Notes under the pieces: generated by a model
What the model saw: only the letters and a program-made list of their open reading frames with translations
Told to the model about the DNA's origin: nothing
Databases searched by the model: none
Position numbers and translations under genes: made by a program
Source of the DNA: JAHEJE01 sp965216335
GTDB lineage: Bacteria; Pseudomonadota; Alphaproteobacteria; Rhizobiales; Aestuariivirgaceae
Assembly (NCBI GenBank): GCA_965216335.1
Contig: OZ244154.1
Coordinates: 248,001-312,000 of the forward strand
Reading direction: 5' to 3'
DNA: 64,000 nt
In this document: piece by piece, positions 8,982-18,613 of the stretch
Layout: the number at the start of each line of letters is the position of its first letter
Position numbering within the stretch: position 1 is the first letter of the stretch

Positions 8982-11900
8982 ATGACCGATTCCACCGCCA
9001 CCTTTGTCCACCTGACAGCCCATTCCGCCTATTCGCTGTCGGAAGGCGCACTGCCGATCAAGACGCTGGCCAAGCTGTGCCGGACCCATAAGCTGCCGGC
9101 CCAGGCGATCACCGACACCAACAACCTGTTCGGCGCCCTGGAGTTCTCACTCGATATGGCCAAGGCCGGCATCCAGCCTATTATCGGCTGCAAGCTGGCT
9201 GTCGAGCTGGAGGCCGGACCCGACGAGATCAACCGTCACGGAGCCGCCGGCGAGTTCCGGTTCCTCAACCTGCTGGCCAAGGACGAGACCGGCTACGGCC
9301 ACCTGATGAAGCTGTCGAGCAGCGCCTTTCTCGACCATAGCCACGACACCCTGCCGCACATCAAGTGGCAGCAGTTACAGGACATGAACGCCGGCCTGAT
9401 CTGCCTCTCCGGAGGTCCCGACGGCCCGGTCAACGAGGCACTGGTGCAAGGCCAGGCGGATCGCGCCCGCGCCTGCCTTAACGGCCTCAAGGCGATGTTC
9501 GGCGACCGGCTCTATGTCGAGCTGCAACGTCACAGTACCGAAGCCGAGGCGCTGAGCGAACCGGGCCTGATCGATCTTGCCTACGATCTGGAATTGCCTC
9601 TGGTGGCGACCAACGAGCCATACTTTGCCAGTGCCGACGACTTCACCGCCCACGACGCGCTGGTGTGCATTGCCGACGGCGAGGTCCAGGCCAATGACGA
9701 CCGCCGCCGCCTGACGCCGGATCACTACTTCAAGACCGCGCAGGAAATGGCCGCCCTGTTCGCGGATGTGCCGGAAGCCGTCGACAACACCATTGAAATC
9801 GCCATGCGCTGCGCCTACCGGCCCAAGCCGCGCGACCCGATCCTGCCGAAGTTTACCACCAAACAGAGCGGCCAGCTTGACGAGGCCGCTGAGCTTGAGC
9901 GCCAGGCCCGCGAAGGTCTCGACAAAGTGCTCGAGACGCACGGCGTTACCGAAGGTTTTACCCGCGAGGACTACGTCAAGCGCCTCGACTACGAACTCGG
10001 CATCATCAACCGGATGGATTTTCCCGGCTACTTCCTGATCGTTGCCGACTTCATCAAGTGGTCCAAGGCTCTGGGCATTCCCGTCGGCCCCGGCCGCGGT
10101 TCCGGTGCCGGTTCGGTGGTCGCCTGGGCACTCACCATTACCGACCTCGACCCGCTGCGCTTCAACCTGGTGTTCGAACGCTTCCTCAATCCCGAACGCA
10201 TATCGATGCCCGACTTCGACATCGACTTCTGTCAGGAGCGTCGCGACGAGGTAATCGCCTACGTCCAGAACAAGTACGGCCACGACCAGGTGGCCCAGAT
10301 CATCACCTTCGGAAAGCTGCAGGCGCGCGCCGTGTGCCGCGATGTCGGCCGGGTGCTGCAGATGTCCTACGGCCATGTCGACCGGCTGTGCAAGATGATC
10401 CCCAACAACCCGGCCAACCCGGTGACGCTCACCGAGGCCATCGACGGCGAGCCGCGCCTGCAAGAGGAACGCGACAAGGATGAGACCGTGGCCGAGATGC
10501 TGGCCATCGGCCGCAAGCTGGAGGGCCTCTACCGCCACGCCTCGACCCACGCCGCCGGCCTGGTGATCGGCGATCGGCCGCTCGATGAACTGGTGCCGCT
10601 GTACCGCGACCCGCGCTCGCCGATGCCGGTCACCCAGTTCAATATGAGCCTGGTGGAAAAGGCCGGCCTGGTAAAGTTCGACTTCCTCGGTCTGAAGACC
10701 CTGACCGTGCTCGACAAGGCCGCCCGCCTGGTCGCCCAGCGCGGTATCGAGGTCGTGCCGGCCGCGCTGCCGCTCGACGATGACAAGACATACGCCATGC
10801 TGCAGCGCGCCGAGACCGTCGGCGTGTTCCAGCTGGAAAGCTCCGGCATGCGCGACCTGATCCGCAAGTCGCAGCCGTCGAACATCGAGGACATTATCGC
10901 CCTGGTGGCGCTCTATCGCCCCGGGCCGATGGAGAACATCCCCAAATACATCGCCTGCAAAAAGGGTGACGAACAGCCGGAGTTCCTGCACGACGTCATC
11001 ACCCCCATCGTTGCCGACACCTATGGCGTGATCATCTATCAGGAGCAGGTGCTGCAGATTGCCCAGGCGCTGTCCGGCTACACGCTTGGCGAGGCCGATA
11101 TCCTGCGCAAGGCCATGGGCAAGAAGATCAAGGCCGAGATGGATCAGCAGAAGGAGAAGTTCGTCTCTGGCGCGGTCGCCAACGGCGTCGACCAGCCCCA
11201 GGCCGAGTTCATCTTCGAACTGGTCGCCAAGTTCGCCGGCTACGGCTTCAACAAGGCGCACTCGGCCTGCTATGCGGTCGTTGCCTACCAGACCGCCTGG
11301 TTCAAGGCCAATTATCCGGTCGAGTTCATGGCCGCCTCGATGACGCTTGATGCCGGCAACACCGACAAGCTGGTGGTGTTCAAGCGCGAAGCCGACCGCA
11401 TGAAGGTCGCCATGCTGCCACCCTGTGTGAACAAATCCGGCGTCGAATTCGCAGTCGAGGACGCCAGCGTCCGCTACGCCCTGGCGGCGCTGAAGAATGT
11501 CGGCCACCACGCCGTCGAACACATCGTCGCGTTGCGCACCGAGGGCGGACCGTTCACCTCACTCGGTGACTTCGCCCGCCGCATTGATGCCCGCACCGTC
11601 AACAAGCGTGCCCTCGAAAGCATGGCCAAGGCCGGCGCCTTCGACGGCCTCAACCCAAATCGCGCCCAGGTACTCAATGGCATCGAAGCGATCCTCAGCA
11701 TGGCCAGCCGCACCAGCGCCGAGGCCGAAGCCGGGCAGGCCGACATGTTCGGGTCAATCGGCGCCGTTGCCGACGATCTGCCGCTGCCGATCGTCGAACC
11801 CTGGCTGCCGATGGAGCGCCTGTCACAGGAGTTCGAAGCCATCGGCTTCTACCTCTCCGGCCACCCGCTCGACGACTATGACGCCCCGCTCAAGCGCCTT

Positions 11901-12428
11901 GGGGTGGAGAAGTGGGATGCCTTCCACGCCAAGGCCGTCAACAAGGGCGCCACCAGCGCCAAGCTCGCCGGCACCGTCACCCATCGCCAGGAGCGCCGTT
12001 CCAAGAGCGGCAACCGCTTCGCTTTTGTCGGCTTTTCCGACCCCACCGGCCAGTTCGAGGCAATCTGTTTTTCCGACACGCTGGCCCAGTTCCGCGATTT
12101 GCTGGAGCCGGGCAATGCCGTCATTGCCCGTATCGAGGCCGATGTCGAAGGCGACGACGTCCGCCTGCGCCTCAACGGCGTCGAACCGCTCGACCATGCC
12201 GCCGCCAATGTCGCGCAAGGGTTGAAGATCTTCGTCAACGATGCCGCCCCGCTCACCAGCATCAAGACCCGCCTGACCAATGGCGGCAAGGCCCCGGTCC
12301 ACCTCATCCTCACCTTGCCGGACCGCACCGGCGTCACCATCGCCCTGGGCAACAGGTACACCGTTACCCCGCAAATCAAGGCGGCGATCAAGGCGGTGAA
12401 CGGGGTGGTGGATGTGCAGGATTTGTGA
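8982..12428 (+). CDS. dnaE: DNA polymerase III subunit alpha
   Basis: Catalytic subunit of the replicative polymerase. The N-terminal PHP domain starts with HLTAHSAYSLSEGAL. The polymerase core shows GPGRGSGAGSVVAW near residue 371 and the catalytic aspartates in PDFDIDFCQERRDEVI near residues 408-415. The helix-hairpin-helix region and a C-terminal OB domain (SGNRFAFVGFSDPTGQFEAICF) follow. Length (1148 aa) is typical for DnaE1. ATG at 8982. It is convergent with the HlyD gene, with only eight bases between the stops and no obvious terminator. Confidence 0.96.
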   Translation: MTDSTATFVHLTAHSAYSLSEGALPIKTLAKLCRTHKLPAQAITDTNNLFGALEFSLDMAKAGIQPIIGCKLAVELEAGPDEINRHGAAGEFRFLNLLAKDETGYGHLMKLSSSAFLDHSHDTLPHIKWQQLQDMNAGLICLSGGPDGPVNEALVQGQADRARACLNGLKAMFGDRLYVELQRHSTEAEALSEPGLIDLAYDLELPLVATNEPYFASADDFTAHDALVCIADGEVQANDDRRRLTPDHYFKTAQEMAALFADVPEAVDNTIEIAMRCAYRPKPRDPILPKFTTKQSGQLDEAAELERQAREGLDKVLETHGVTEGFTREDYVKRLDYELGIINRMDFPGYFLIVADFIKWSKALGIPVGPGRGSGAGSVVAWALTITDLDPLRFNLVFERFLNPERISMPDFDIDFCQERRDEVIAYVQNKYGHDQVAQIITFGKLQARAVCRDVGRVLQMSYGHVDRLCKMIPNNPANPVTLTEAIDGEPRLQEERDKDETVAEMLAIGRKLEGLYRHASTHAAGLVIGDRPLDELVPLYRDPRSPMPVTQFNMSLVEKAGLVKFDFLGLKTLTVLDKAARLVAQRGIEVVPAALPLDDDKTYAMLQRAETVGVFQLESSGMRDLIRKSQPSNIEDIIALVALYRPGPMENIPKYIACKKGDEQPEFLHDVITPIVADTYGVIIYQEQVLQIAQALSGYTLGEADILRKAMGKKIKAEMDQQKEKFVSGAVANGVDQPQAEFIFELVAKFAGYGFNKAHSACYAVVAYQTAWFKANYPVEFMAASMTLDAGNTDKLVVFKREADRMKVAMLPPCVNKSGVEFAVEDASVRYALAALKNVGHHAVEHIVALRTEGGPFTSLGDFARRIDARTVNKRALESMAKAGAFDGLNPNRAQVLNGIEAILSMASRTSAEAEAGQADMFGSIGAVADDLPLPIVEPWLPMERLSQEFEAIGFYLSGHPLDDYDAPLKRLGVEKWDAFHAKAVNKGATSAKLAGTVTHRQERRSKSGNRFAFVGFSDPTGQFEAICFSDTLAQFRDLLEPGNAVIARIEADVEGDDVRLRLNGVEPLDHAAANVAQGLKIFVNDAAPLTSIKTRLTNGGKAPVHLILTLPDRTGVTIALGNRYTVTPQIKAAIKAVNGVVDVQDL

Positions 12429-12436
12429 CGGGACGC

Positions 12437-13648
12437 CTATTTTCGCTGTTGAACCCGCACATCGTCCTCCACCCGGTCGCTTGGGTAGAGGATCACCTCG
12501 TCGCCTTCACCAAGCCCGCTCACGACTTCGGCGTGATGGGCATTGCGCTGGCCGATCTCGACCGGGGTCAGAAGGGCCCGCCCGCCGACCATGCGGAACA
12601 CCGCCCAGGTGTTGGCCGAGCGGAACAGGGCGCTCAGCGGCACCCTCAGGATATCGTCGCCGCGCCAGCGCACGATGCGCACGAACACGCGAAAGCCGTG
12701 CCCGAGCGCCTGCCAGCGCTCCGGCGGATCGTGCAGATCGAGGATGACATTGACCCGCTGCTCCTCGACGCCCAGTGCCGAGACCTTGGTGAAACCGGTC
12801 GGTTCGATCGTCGTCACCTTGGCTGCCAGTGACCGGCCGCCGCCCCAGTTCTCGATGCGCGCCTCGGCACCGGGCGCGATCTGCACCGCTGCACTCGACA
12901 GTAGCTCGACAATGATCTCCAGATCGTGCGGGTCGCCGACCTCGGCCAGAGACGCGCCAGACGGCACAATCTGTTCGCTTTCCGCGATGACCTTGAGCAC
13001 CTGACCGCTGACCGGTGCCTTGACCTCGATACAGCAACTGCCGTTGTGGTGTGATGCAGCAATGGTCTCAGGGCCGATCAGTCTGGCTTGTGCGCTCTTG
13101 TGCTCCTGGTGTTTCAGTTCCAGCGTCGCCTCGGCGATGGCCAGCAGCGCCTTTTTGCTGTCGACGTCGAGGACGGCCTGTTCCTGGGCCTTCTCCGAGA
13201 TCACGCTGGTCCTCGACAAAGCCACCGCGCGCTCCAGGTCGCGTTCGGCAAAGCGCAGCTCTGAGGTTGCCTTTTGCACTTCCGCTTCCGCCAGCGAAAC
13301 GGCTGCCGAAGCTGCGGCCACTGCCGCCTCAAGCTCGCGCCGAGAGCGCACATCGAGGAATTCCGGTGACTTCGGCTGAATGACGGCAACGACGGTGTCG
13401 CCCGCCTTGACCGTGTCGCCGGCGTGCAGCGGCGAGCGCAACATGGTGCCAGCCACCGGTGCAGAGACCATGAAGATCTCGCGGATTCGGGTCTTGCCCT
13501 CTTCATCGATCGTCACTTCCAATGCGCCTCGGTCTACACTGGCTGTATCGACCGGAACCGGCAGTGGCCTCAGGGCATATACGCCGCCTGCGATCACGGC
13601 GGCACCGATCAGCCCGAACAAACCCCTTTTGATCCATGAAGACGCCAT
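12437..13648 (-). CDS. HlyD-type periplasmic adaptor of an ABC exporter
   Basis: Membrane fusion protein that would bridge the inner-membrane permease to an outer-membrane channel. It has one N-terminal membrane anchor (KRGLFGLIGAAVIAGGVYAL, residues 7-26), a biotinyl-lipoyl-like half (SAPVAGTMLRSPLHAGDTVKAGD), an Ala/Glu-rich coiled coil (about residues 105-185), a second lipoyl half and a beta-barrel domain. It is the last gene of a minus-strand operon with the permease (4-base gap) and ATPase. Substrate unknown; the MacAB/DevBCA layout fits export of a peptide, lipid or drug. Confidence 0.85.
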   Translation of the reverse strand: MASSWIKRGLFGLIGAAVIAGGVYALRPLPVPVDTASVDRGALEVTIDEEGKTRIREIFMVSAPVAGTMLRSPLHAGDTVKAGDTVVAVIQPKSPEFLDVRSRRELEAAVAAASAAVSLAEAEVQKATSELRFAERDLERAVALSRTSVISEKAQEQAVLDVDSKKALLAIAEATLELKHQEHKSAQARLIGPETIAASHHNGSCCIEVKAPVSGQVLKVIAESEQIVPSGASLAEVGDPHDLEIIVELLSSAAVQIAPGAEARIENWGGGRSLAAKVTTIEPTGFTKVSALGVEEQRVNVILDLHDPPERWQALGHGFRVFVRIVRWRGDDILRVPLSALFRSANTWAVFRMVGGRALLTPVEIGQRNAHHAEVVSGLGEGDEVILYPSDRVEDDVRVQQRK

Positions 13649-13652
13649 GACG

Positions 13653-16028
13653 CTAATCCCTTGTCTTGAGAACCGCGACCAGATCGAGCCGGTCGACTCG
13701 CAACCGCACGATCAGCGCGGATGCTGCAACCGCCAGAACCAACACCACACTGGCCCAGGCAAACGTTTCCCGGTCGATGACGAACGGAATCCGGTGGATC
13801 TCTGTATCGAGCCCCTTCGACACCAGCCAGGCCAGCCCATATCCGCCGGCCCATCCCAACGGCAGCGCCAGCGCCGTCAGGATCGCCAGTTCGTTGAGCA
13901 GAATGCGTGAAACCTCGGCCCGTGTGAACCCGAGCACCCTGAGGCTGGCCAATTCCCGGGCCCTCTCGGAAAGCTGGATGCGGGCGCTGTTATAGGCCAC
14001 GCCCGCCGCGATAATCACCCCGAGCGAGGTGTAGACCAGCATCATCGTGGTGATGTTCTGGCCCAGCGTCTCGCGGAACCGCGCCAGCGACACCCGCTGC
14101 AGAGTGATCGAAGCAACCGCCGGCAGCGCCTTGATGCGCTCATACAGATTGGTCGTCCGGCTGGTGTCGAGCGACACGTTGACCGCCGAAATCACCTCGC
14201 CGTCGCCGGCCAGCGCGTTGAGCGTTTGCAGGTCCATCGCCGCCATGAGGCCGATATAGCTGCGCACCTTGCCCGAGACCACAACATCGACTGTGCGCCG
14301 GCGGCCCTCCAGCAGTTCGAGTGTCACGTGCTGGCCGGTTGTCACATCGAGCAGGCGGGCCAGCTTGTCCGACAGCACCACGCCGCCTGCCGGCATCTCG
14401 ACTGGATGGATATCAAGGTCGAGGATGCGGCTCAACTCGGCATTGCGCGGCTTGCCGATGACCGCCACCCTGCGGTTCAGGTGACCGTGTCGCAGCCGCG
14501 CCGCAATCGCCCGCACCGGCTCGGCCCGCGTCACGCCGGGCAGCCCTGCCACCGCCTGCAAAGCGCGCTGGTGCTTGTGGTCGGTGAAGGTCACGGTGGC
14601 ATGCTGCCGGTCAGCGCGGAAGTAGAGCGTTTCGATCAGGAAATCTATGGCATCGAAGACAAACAGCGAAGCGACAAGGACCGACAGCGACAAGGCCAGA
14701 CCGAGCATCGTGCCCGCCGCCCGAAAAGGCTGGCGCAGCATGTGCCGTATGGTCATGCGGGTGATCTGGTCGAAGGCCTTGAACAGATCGAACGCCGCAC
14801 CGCTGAACGACCGATAGACCGGCGGCGCCGGTGGCCGCATGGCTTCGGCCGGAGGCAGCGCCGCCGCCCGCCACACCGAACTTGCCGCGCCGGCCAGTCC
14901 GGCCGCAACCGTCGTTCCGGCCGCGATCAGGAACACATCCAGACTGTCGTCAAAGATCAGAAACGGAAACCCGAAGAACTTGGAATACACCCGGGTCATC
15001 CCGTGCCCCAGCCATTGCCCCAGCACATAGCCGATCAGGATGCCGATGGCGCTGATCACCAGCACCAGCTTGACGTAATGCATCGCGACCGCCGCCCGGC
15101 CGTAGCCGACCGCCTTGAGCAGGCCGATTTGCTCGCGCTCCAGTGCGATCATACGGGCCAGGATCATGTTGATCAGGAACGCCGTCACCACCATGAAGAT
15201 CGGTGGTAGCACGTTGCGCATGCCCTCGAGTTCTTCCAGTTCGGAGTCGATGAACGAGTGCGAGAACTGGTCCTTTCGGCCGTGCGCACCGCGCCCGCCA
15301 TAGCGGTCGAGAATCCGGTCGATGTTTTCGATCACCTGTGGCTCCGAGGCTCTCTTGAGCAGCTTGACGGTGATCGAGTTGACCGCTCCGTCAAGGTCGA
15401 AAGCGGCTTCAAGCGTCTCCTCGGCCATCCACAGAATGCCAAACCGGCGGTCGTCCGGCATCACGTCGCCGGGCCCCAGCGCGTAGATGTACTCCGGCGA
15501 CAGCGCAATCCCCGAAACGCGAAGGGTGCGCTGGCGGCCATTGATCAGCGCCGTGAACGTAGAACCGATGCGGAATCTGTGCGGCTTGGCGAACCGCTCG
15601 GAAACCACGACCTCGAACCCGGCATCCGGGTCCGGCAGTCGGCCGGTGCGCATGAACAGCGCATTGAGCTGCGGCTCGCGGCCGGCCGGCAGCGAAATGG
15701 CCAGTCCCGAGGCCGGTTCGGCCATGCCGGCGATATCAAGCAGCACCGGCTTGACGATCCGGCCCTGTGCTGCCTGCACACCGGGCAGGGCTGCGATGCG
15801 ATCAACAACCGCTTCCGGCGCCCGCGTGGCGCTGGCAAACACGTCGGCGAACCGGTAGCGGTCGTAGTAGGCTGCGCGGGTTTGGTCCAGCGAACGGTGC
15901 GCCCCCACCGCGATCATCAGCGTCGCCACCCCGGCCGCCATGACCAGTGCCACGGCCAGAACCTGCGTCCAGATATGGCGGATGTCCCGCATCAGTTTCC
16001 GGTCAAGCGCGCTGATCATGCTCACCAT
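13653..16028 (-). CDS. FtsX-like ABC transporter permease
   Basis: Large (791 aa) inner-membrane permease with duplicated FtsX domains. There is an N-terminal helix (VLAVALVMAAGVATLMIAV), a first three-helix FtsX block around residues 270-400, a further helix near 435-455 and a C-terminal block ending SALIVRLRVDRLDLVAVLKTRD. The ATG at 16028 overlaps the ATPase stop codon (ATGGTGA), indicating coupled translation. The double-FtsX architecture occurs in single-gene permeases of the DevC/YbbP type. Substrate unknown. Confidence 0.87.
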   Translation of the reverse strand: MVSMISALDRKLMRDIRHIWTQVLAVALVMAAGVATLMIAVGAHRSLDQTRAAYYDRYRFADVFASATRAPEAVVDRIAALPGVQAAQGRIVKPVLLDIAGMAEPASGLAISLPAGREPQLNALFMRTGRLPDPDAGFEVVVSERFAKPHRFRIGSTFTALINGRQRTLRVSGIALSPEYIYALGPGDVMPDDRRFGILWMAEETLEAAFDLDGAVNSITVKLLKRASEPQVIENIDRILDRYGGRGAHGRKDQFSHSFIDSELEELEGMRNVLPPIFMVVTAFLINMILARMIALEREQIGLLKAVGYGRAAVAMHYVKLVLVISAIGILIGYVLGQWLGHGMTRVYSKFFGFPFLIFDDSLDVFLIAAGTTVAAGLAGAASSVWRAAALPPAEAMRPPAPPVYRSFSGAAFDLFKAFDQITRMTIRHMLRQPFRAAGTMLGLALSLSVLVASLFVFDAIDFLIETLYFRADRQHATVTFTDHKHQRALQAVAGLPGVTRAEPVRAIAARLRHGHLNRRVAVIGKPRNAELSRILDLDIHPVEMPAGGVVLSDKLARLLDVTTGQHVTLELLEGRRRTVDVVVSGKVRSYIGLMAAMDLQTLNALAGDGEVISAVNVSLDTSRTTNLYERIKALPAVASITLQRVSLARFRETLGQNITTMMLVYTSLGVIIAAGVAYNSARIQLSERARELASLRVLGFTRAEVSRILLNELAILTALALPLGWAGGYGLAWLVSKGLDTEIHRIPFVIDRETFAWASVVLVLAVAASALIVRLRVDRLDLVAVLKTRD

Positions 16029-16729
16029 TCCACCTCATGCGGCTCCAGCCGGGTGTCGTTGACCTCGGTGCGGGCGATCCGGCCGTCAAGAAAATACAGC
16101 ACCCGGTGAGCGATCTTGCGCGTCGCCACATTGTGGGTGATGACAGCCGTTGTGGTGTTGAGTTCCCGGTTGATCGCGGTCAGGGCTTCCAGCACCAATA
16201 CGCCGGTTTTGCTGTCGAGCGCTCCCGTAGGCTCATCGCACAACAGCACTTCCGGGCGCTTGGCGATGGCCCGAGCAATGGCGACGCGCTGCTGCTCGCC
16301 GCCGGAAAGTTCGGCCGGAAAGTGGTGTTGGCGCTCGCTCAGGCCAACGAGTTCCAGGGCCTCGCCCGGCGTCATGGGGTCTTTGGCGATCTCGGTCACC
16401 AGCGCCACGTTCTCCAGCGCCGTCAGGCTGGGGACCAGATTGTAAAACTGGAATACGAACCCAACATGATCCCGCCGGTAGCGCGTCAGGCCGGCTTCAT
16501 CCATCCCGGTCAGTTCGAGATCCCTGAACCGTGCCGTTCCCGACGTCGCGGTATCGAGCCCGCCCAAAATGTTGAGCAGGGTTGACTTTCCGCTGCCGGA
16601 CGGCCCGAGCATAACCACCAGTTCACCTTCAAAGAGGTCCAGGTCGACCCCGCGCAACGCATGTACGGCGACGTCGCCGGTCACGTACGTCTTGGTCAGG
16701 TCCCGAGCTGTAAACACACTGGCGGGCAT
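16022..16729 (-). CDS. ABC transporter ATPase (MacB/LolD class)
   Basis: ATPase of the exporter encoded with the overlapping FtsX permease and HlyD adaptor. Walker A GPSGSGKSTLL, signature LSGGEQQRVAIARA, Walker B VLLCDEPTG and the H-loop ITHN are intact in 235 residues. It is the first gene of the minus-strand operon. The 92-base gap upstream is shared with the divergent APH/AAA gene and should hold both promoters. Confidence 0.9.
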   Translation of the reverse strand: MPASVFTARDLTKTYVTGDVAVHALRGVDLDLFEGELVVMLGPSGSGKSTLLNILGGLDTATSGTARFRDLELTGMDEAGLTRYRRDHVGFVFQFYNLVPSLTALENVALVTEIAKDPMTPGEALELVGLSERQHHFPAELSGGEQQRVAIARAIAKRPEVLLCDEPTGALDSKTGVLVLEALTAINRELNTTTAVITHNVATRKIAHRVLYFLDGRIARTEVNDTRLEPHEVEW

Positions 16730-16821
16730 GGCTCCATTGCGGCTGATCGTGCCGGCACAATGGCCTGCGTTTCAAACATGGCCCTTGATCCGCATCAAGG
16801 CAAGATACCCAACCCCTGGCA

Positions 16822-18420
16822 ATGCTCGCGGACATGCCGCAGGACCTAGACATGCGCGCCCGCCCCGGCGCGGCCGCCAGCCAGGAGGCCGTCATTGCCT
16901 TCCTGGAGGACCCGAGGACATATCCCGGACATCCGCCGGACGTGCGGGTCATTGAAACCCACGCCGCGATGATATTTCTGGCCGGCGAGGCTGCCTGGAA
17001 GATCAAGAAGGCTATCGTCCTGCCGTACCTCGATTTTTCGACTGTCGACAGACGCCGGACCGCACTGGAGCGCGAGTTGGAAGTCAACCGGCCGCACGCC
17101 CCTCAGATCTACCGCGATGTCGTTGCCATTTGCCGCACGCAGGACGGTGCTTTGACCGTTGCCGGGCAGGGCGAGCCCATCGAATGGGTTCTGCGCATGA
17201 ACCGGTTCGACCAGTCCGCGTTGCTCTCCAGGATCGCCGAGCGGCACGGTGTTTCTGCGCAGCTTGCTGACCATCTGGCCGCAACCGTCATCGCCTGCCA
17301 CTACGCGGCTCCGCCGAACAGAGCGGGAGAGGGCAGGGCACGGATCAGCCTGATTATCAATGAGTTATGCGACGCATTTGAATCAGCTTCTGCGGAGGCG
17401 ACGATCGACACCGAAGCCGCATCGACGTTCCAAGAACTATCCCGGCGCCATGCCGGCGTCGTCGGTAACCGACTCGACCAGCGCCAGCGGCGTGGCTACG
17501 TCCGGCGCGGCCATGGCGACCTGCACCTCGACAATATCGTGGTGCTGGACGGCACCCCGGTTCTGTTCGACGCCATCGAGTTCGATGAAGACATCGCCAC
17601 GACCGACGTCCTGTACGATCTGGCTTTCCTGGTGATGGACCTGCACACCCGTGGGCTGACCGCGGCCGCAAACCGGGTGCTGAACCGCTATATCATCGCC
17701 AGCAATGATCCCGCCAACATAGCCGGGCTGCAGGCCATGCCGTTGTTTCTCGCCTGCCGGGCCGCCATCCGGTCCATGGTGGCCTTCACCAGGGTGCGTC
17801 AGGCCGCTGACCCCGATGCCCGGGCGGCTCAGACGGGCAGGGTGCGCCACTACCTCGATCACGCCGTAAGCTTTCTCGAGCCCGTCCGTCCGCATCTGGT
17901 GTGCATCGCCGGATTGTCGGGCAGCGGCAAGACAACGGTAGCCCGTGGTCTTGCCCCGCACGTCGGCCGCGCGCCGGGCGCCCTGCACCTGCGCTCCGAC
18001 GTGGAGCGCAAGCTGATGCTGGGGGTTGCGGAAACCGACCGTCTGGGCAGTTCGGCGTATACTCCCGAATTGAGCGTCAAGGTTTACCGCCGGTTGCTGC
18101 ACAAGGCCCGTCTGGCACTGATGGCAGGCTGCAGCGTCATCGTCGACGCTGTGTTTCTCAAGGTCGCCGAAGGCCACCGGTTCGAACACCTGTCAAAACT
18201 CTGCAACGCCTCCTTCGACGGCTTCTGGCTGTCGGCCGACGAACGGACGATGCGCCAGAGAATTGTCGGGCGCAGGGGCGATGCCTCAGACGCAACCGCC
18301 GGTGTCCTGCGCCAGCAGGTGAAAGCCGGGGCGCAGCCACCGCAGAATTGGCACATCATTGAGGCCGAGGCTCCCGCGCCGGACGTATCCCAGCGGTGCC
18401 TTGAGGTGTTGGGGATGTAG
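16822..18420 (+). CDS. Aminoglycoside phosphotransferase-like / AAA ATPase fusion
   Basis: Two-domain protein of 532 aa. The N-terminal half is an APH-type kinase-like domain with the catalytic-loop motif HGDLHLDN near residues 231-238 and DAIEFDED after it. The C-terminal half is a P-loop kinase with GLSGSGKTT near residues 363-371. This fusion (COG2187 plus COG0645) is widespread in proteobacteria, but its substrate is not established; it need not confer antibiotic resistance. The start at 16822 is one of two close ATG codons (also 16834). It is divergent from the exporter operon. Confidence 0.85.
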   Translation: MLADMPQDLDMRARPGAAASQEAVIAFLEDPRTYPGHPPDVRVIETHAAMIFLAGEAAWKIKKAIVLPYLDFSTVDRRRTALERELEVNRPHAPQIYRDVVAICRTQDGALTVAGQGEPIEWVLRMNRFDQSALLSRIAERHGVSAQLADHLAATVIACHYAAPPNRAGEGRARISLIINELCDAFESASAEATIDTEAASTFQELSRRHAGVVGNRLDQRQRRGYVRRGHGDLHLDNIVVLDGTPVLFDAIEFDEDIATTDVLYDLAFLVMDLHTRGLTAAANRVLNRYIIASNDPANIAGLQAMPLFLACRAAIRSMVAFTRVRQAADPDARAAQTGRVRHYLDHAVSFLEPVRPHLVCIAGLSGSGKTTVARGLAPHVGRAPGALHLRSDVERKLMLGVAETDRLGSSAYTPELSVKVYRRLLHKARLALMAGCSVIVDAVFLKVAEGHRFEHLSKLCNASFDGFWLSADERTMRQRIVGRRGDASDATAGVLRQQVKAGAQPPQNWHIIEAEAPAPDVSQRCLEVLGM

Positions 18421-18473
18421 CGTCGTGCGGTAAGGTTAATATGAACTGCATTCATAAAAATGACGTCAGGCCA

Positions 18474-18505
18474 TTGACGATTTAATTGAATTATGTTCAA
18501 TTAAA
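18474..18505. promoter_or_regulatory. Inverted repeat upstream of the DUF2339 gene
   Basis: A perfect 10-bp inverted repeat TTTAATTGAA (18481-18490) / TTCAATTAAA (18496-18505) with a 5-base centre lies right after a possible -35 hexamer TTGACG (about 18473-18478). The stretch is strikingly AT-rich against its surroundings. It looks more like an operator than a terminator because no T run follows. Confidence 0.35.
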
Positions 18506-18613
18506 GATGTTGAAAGATCAGGCCCAAGGAATTCGGCCCGGTCGAGTACATTACAAGCGTCGGCCGCCACCGCTCATCGGCTGTCGCACGAGCTCATCGC
18601 GCGGAGGAACCAA

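Noticed and set aside
9375..11522. 715-codon open frame on the minus strand inside dnaE
   Set aside because: Fully within the dnaE gene with intact polymerase motifs; same compositional artefact.
16822..18420. Aminoglycoside resistance gene
   Set aside because: The APH-like fold is fused to a P-loop kinase in a widespread housekeeping architecture; nothing indicates resistance.
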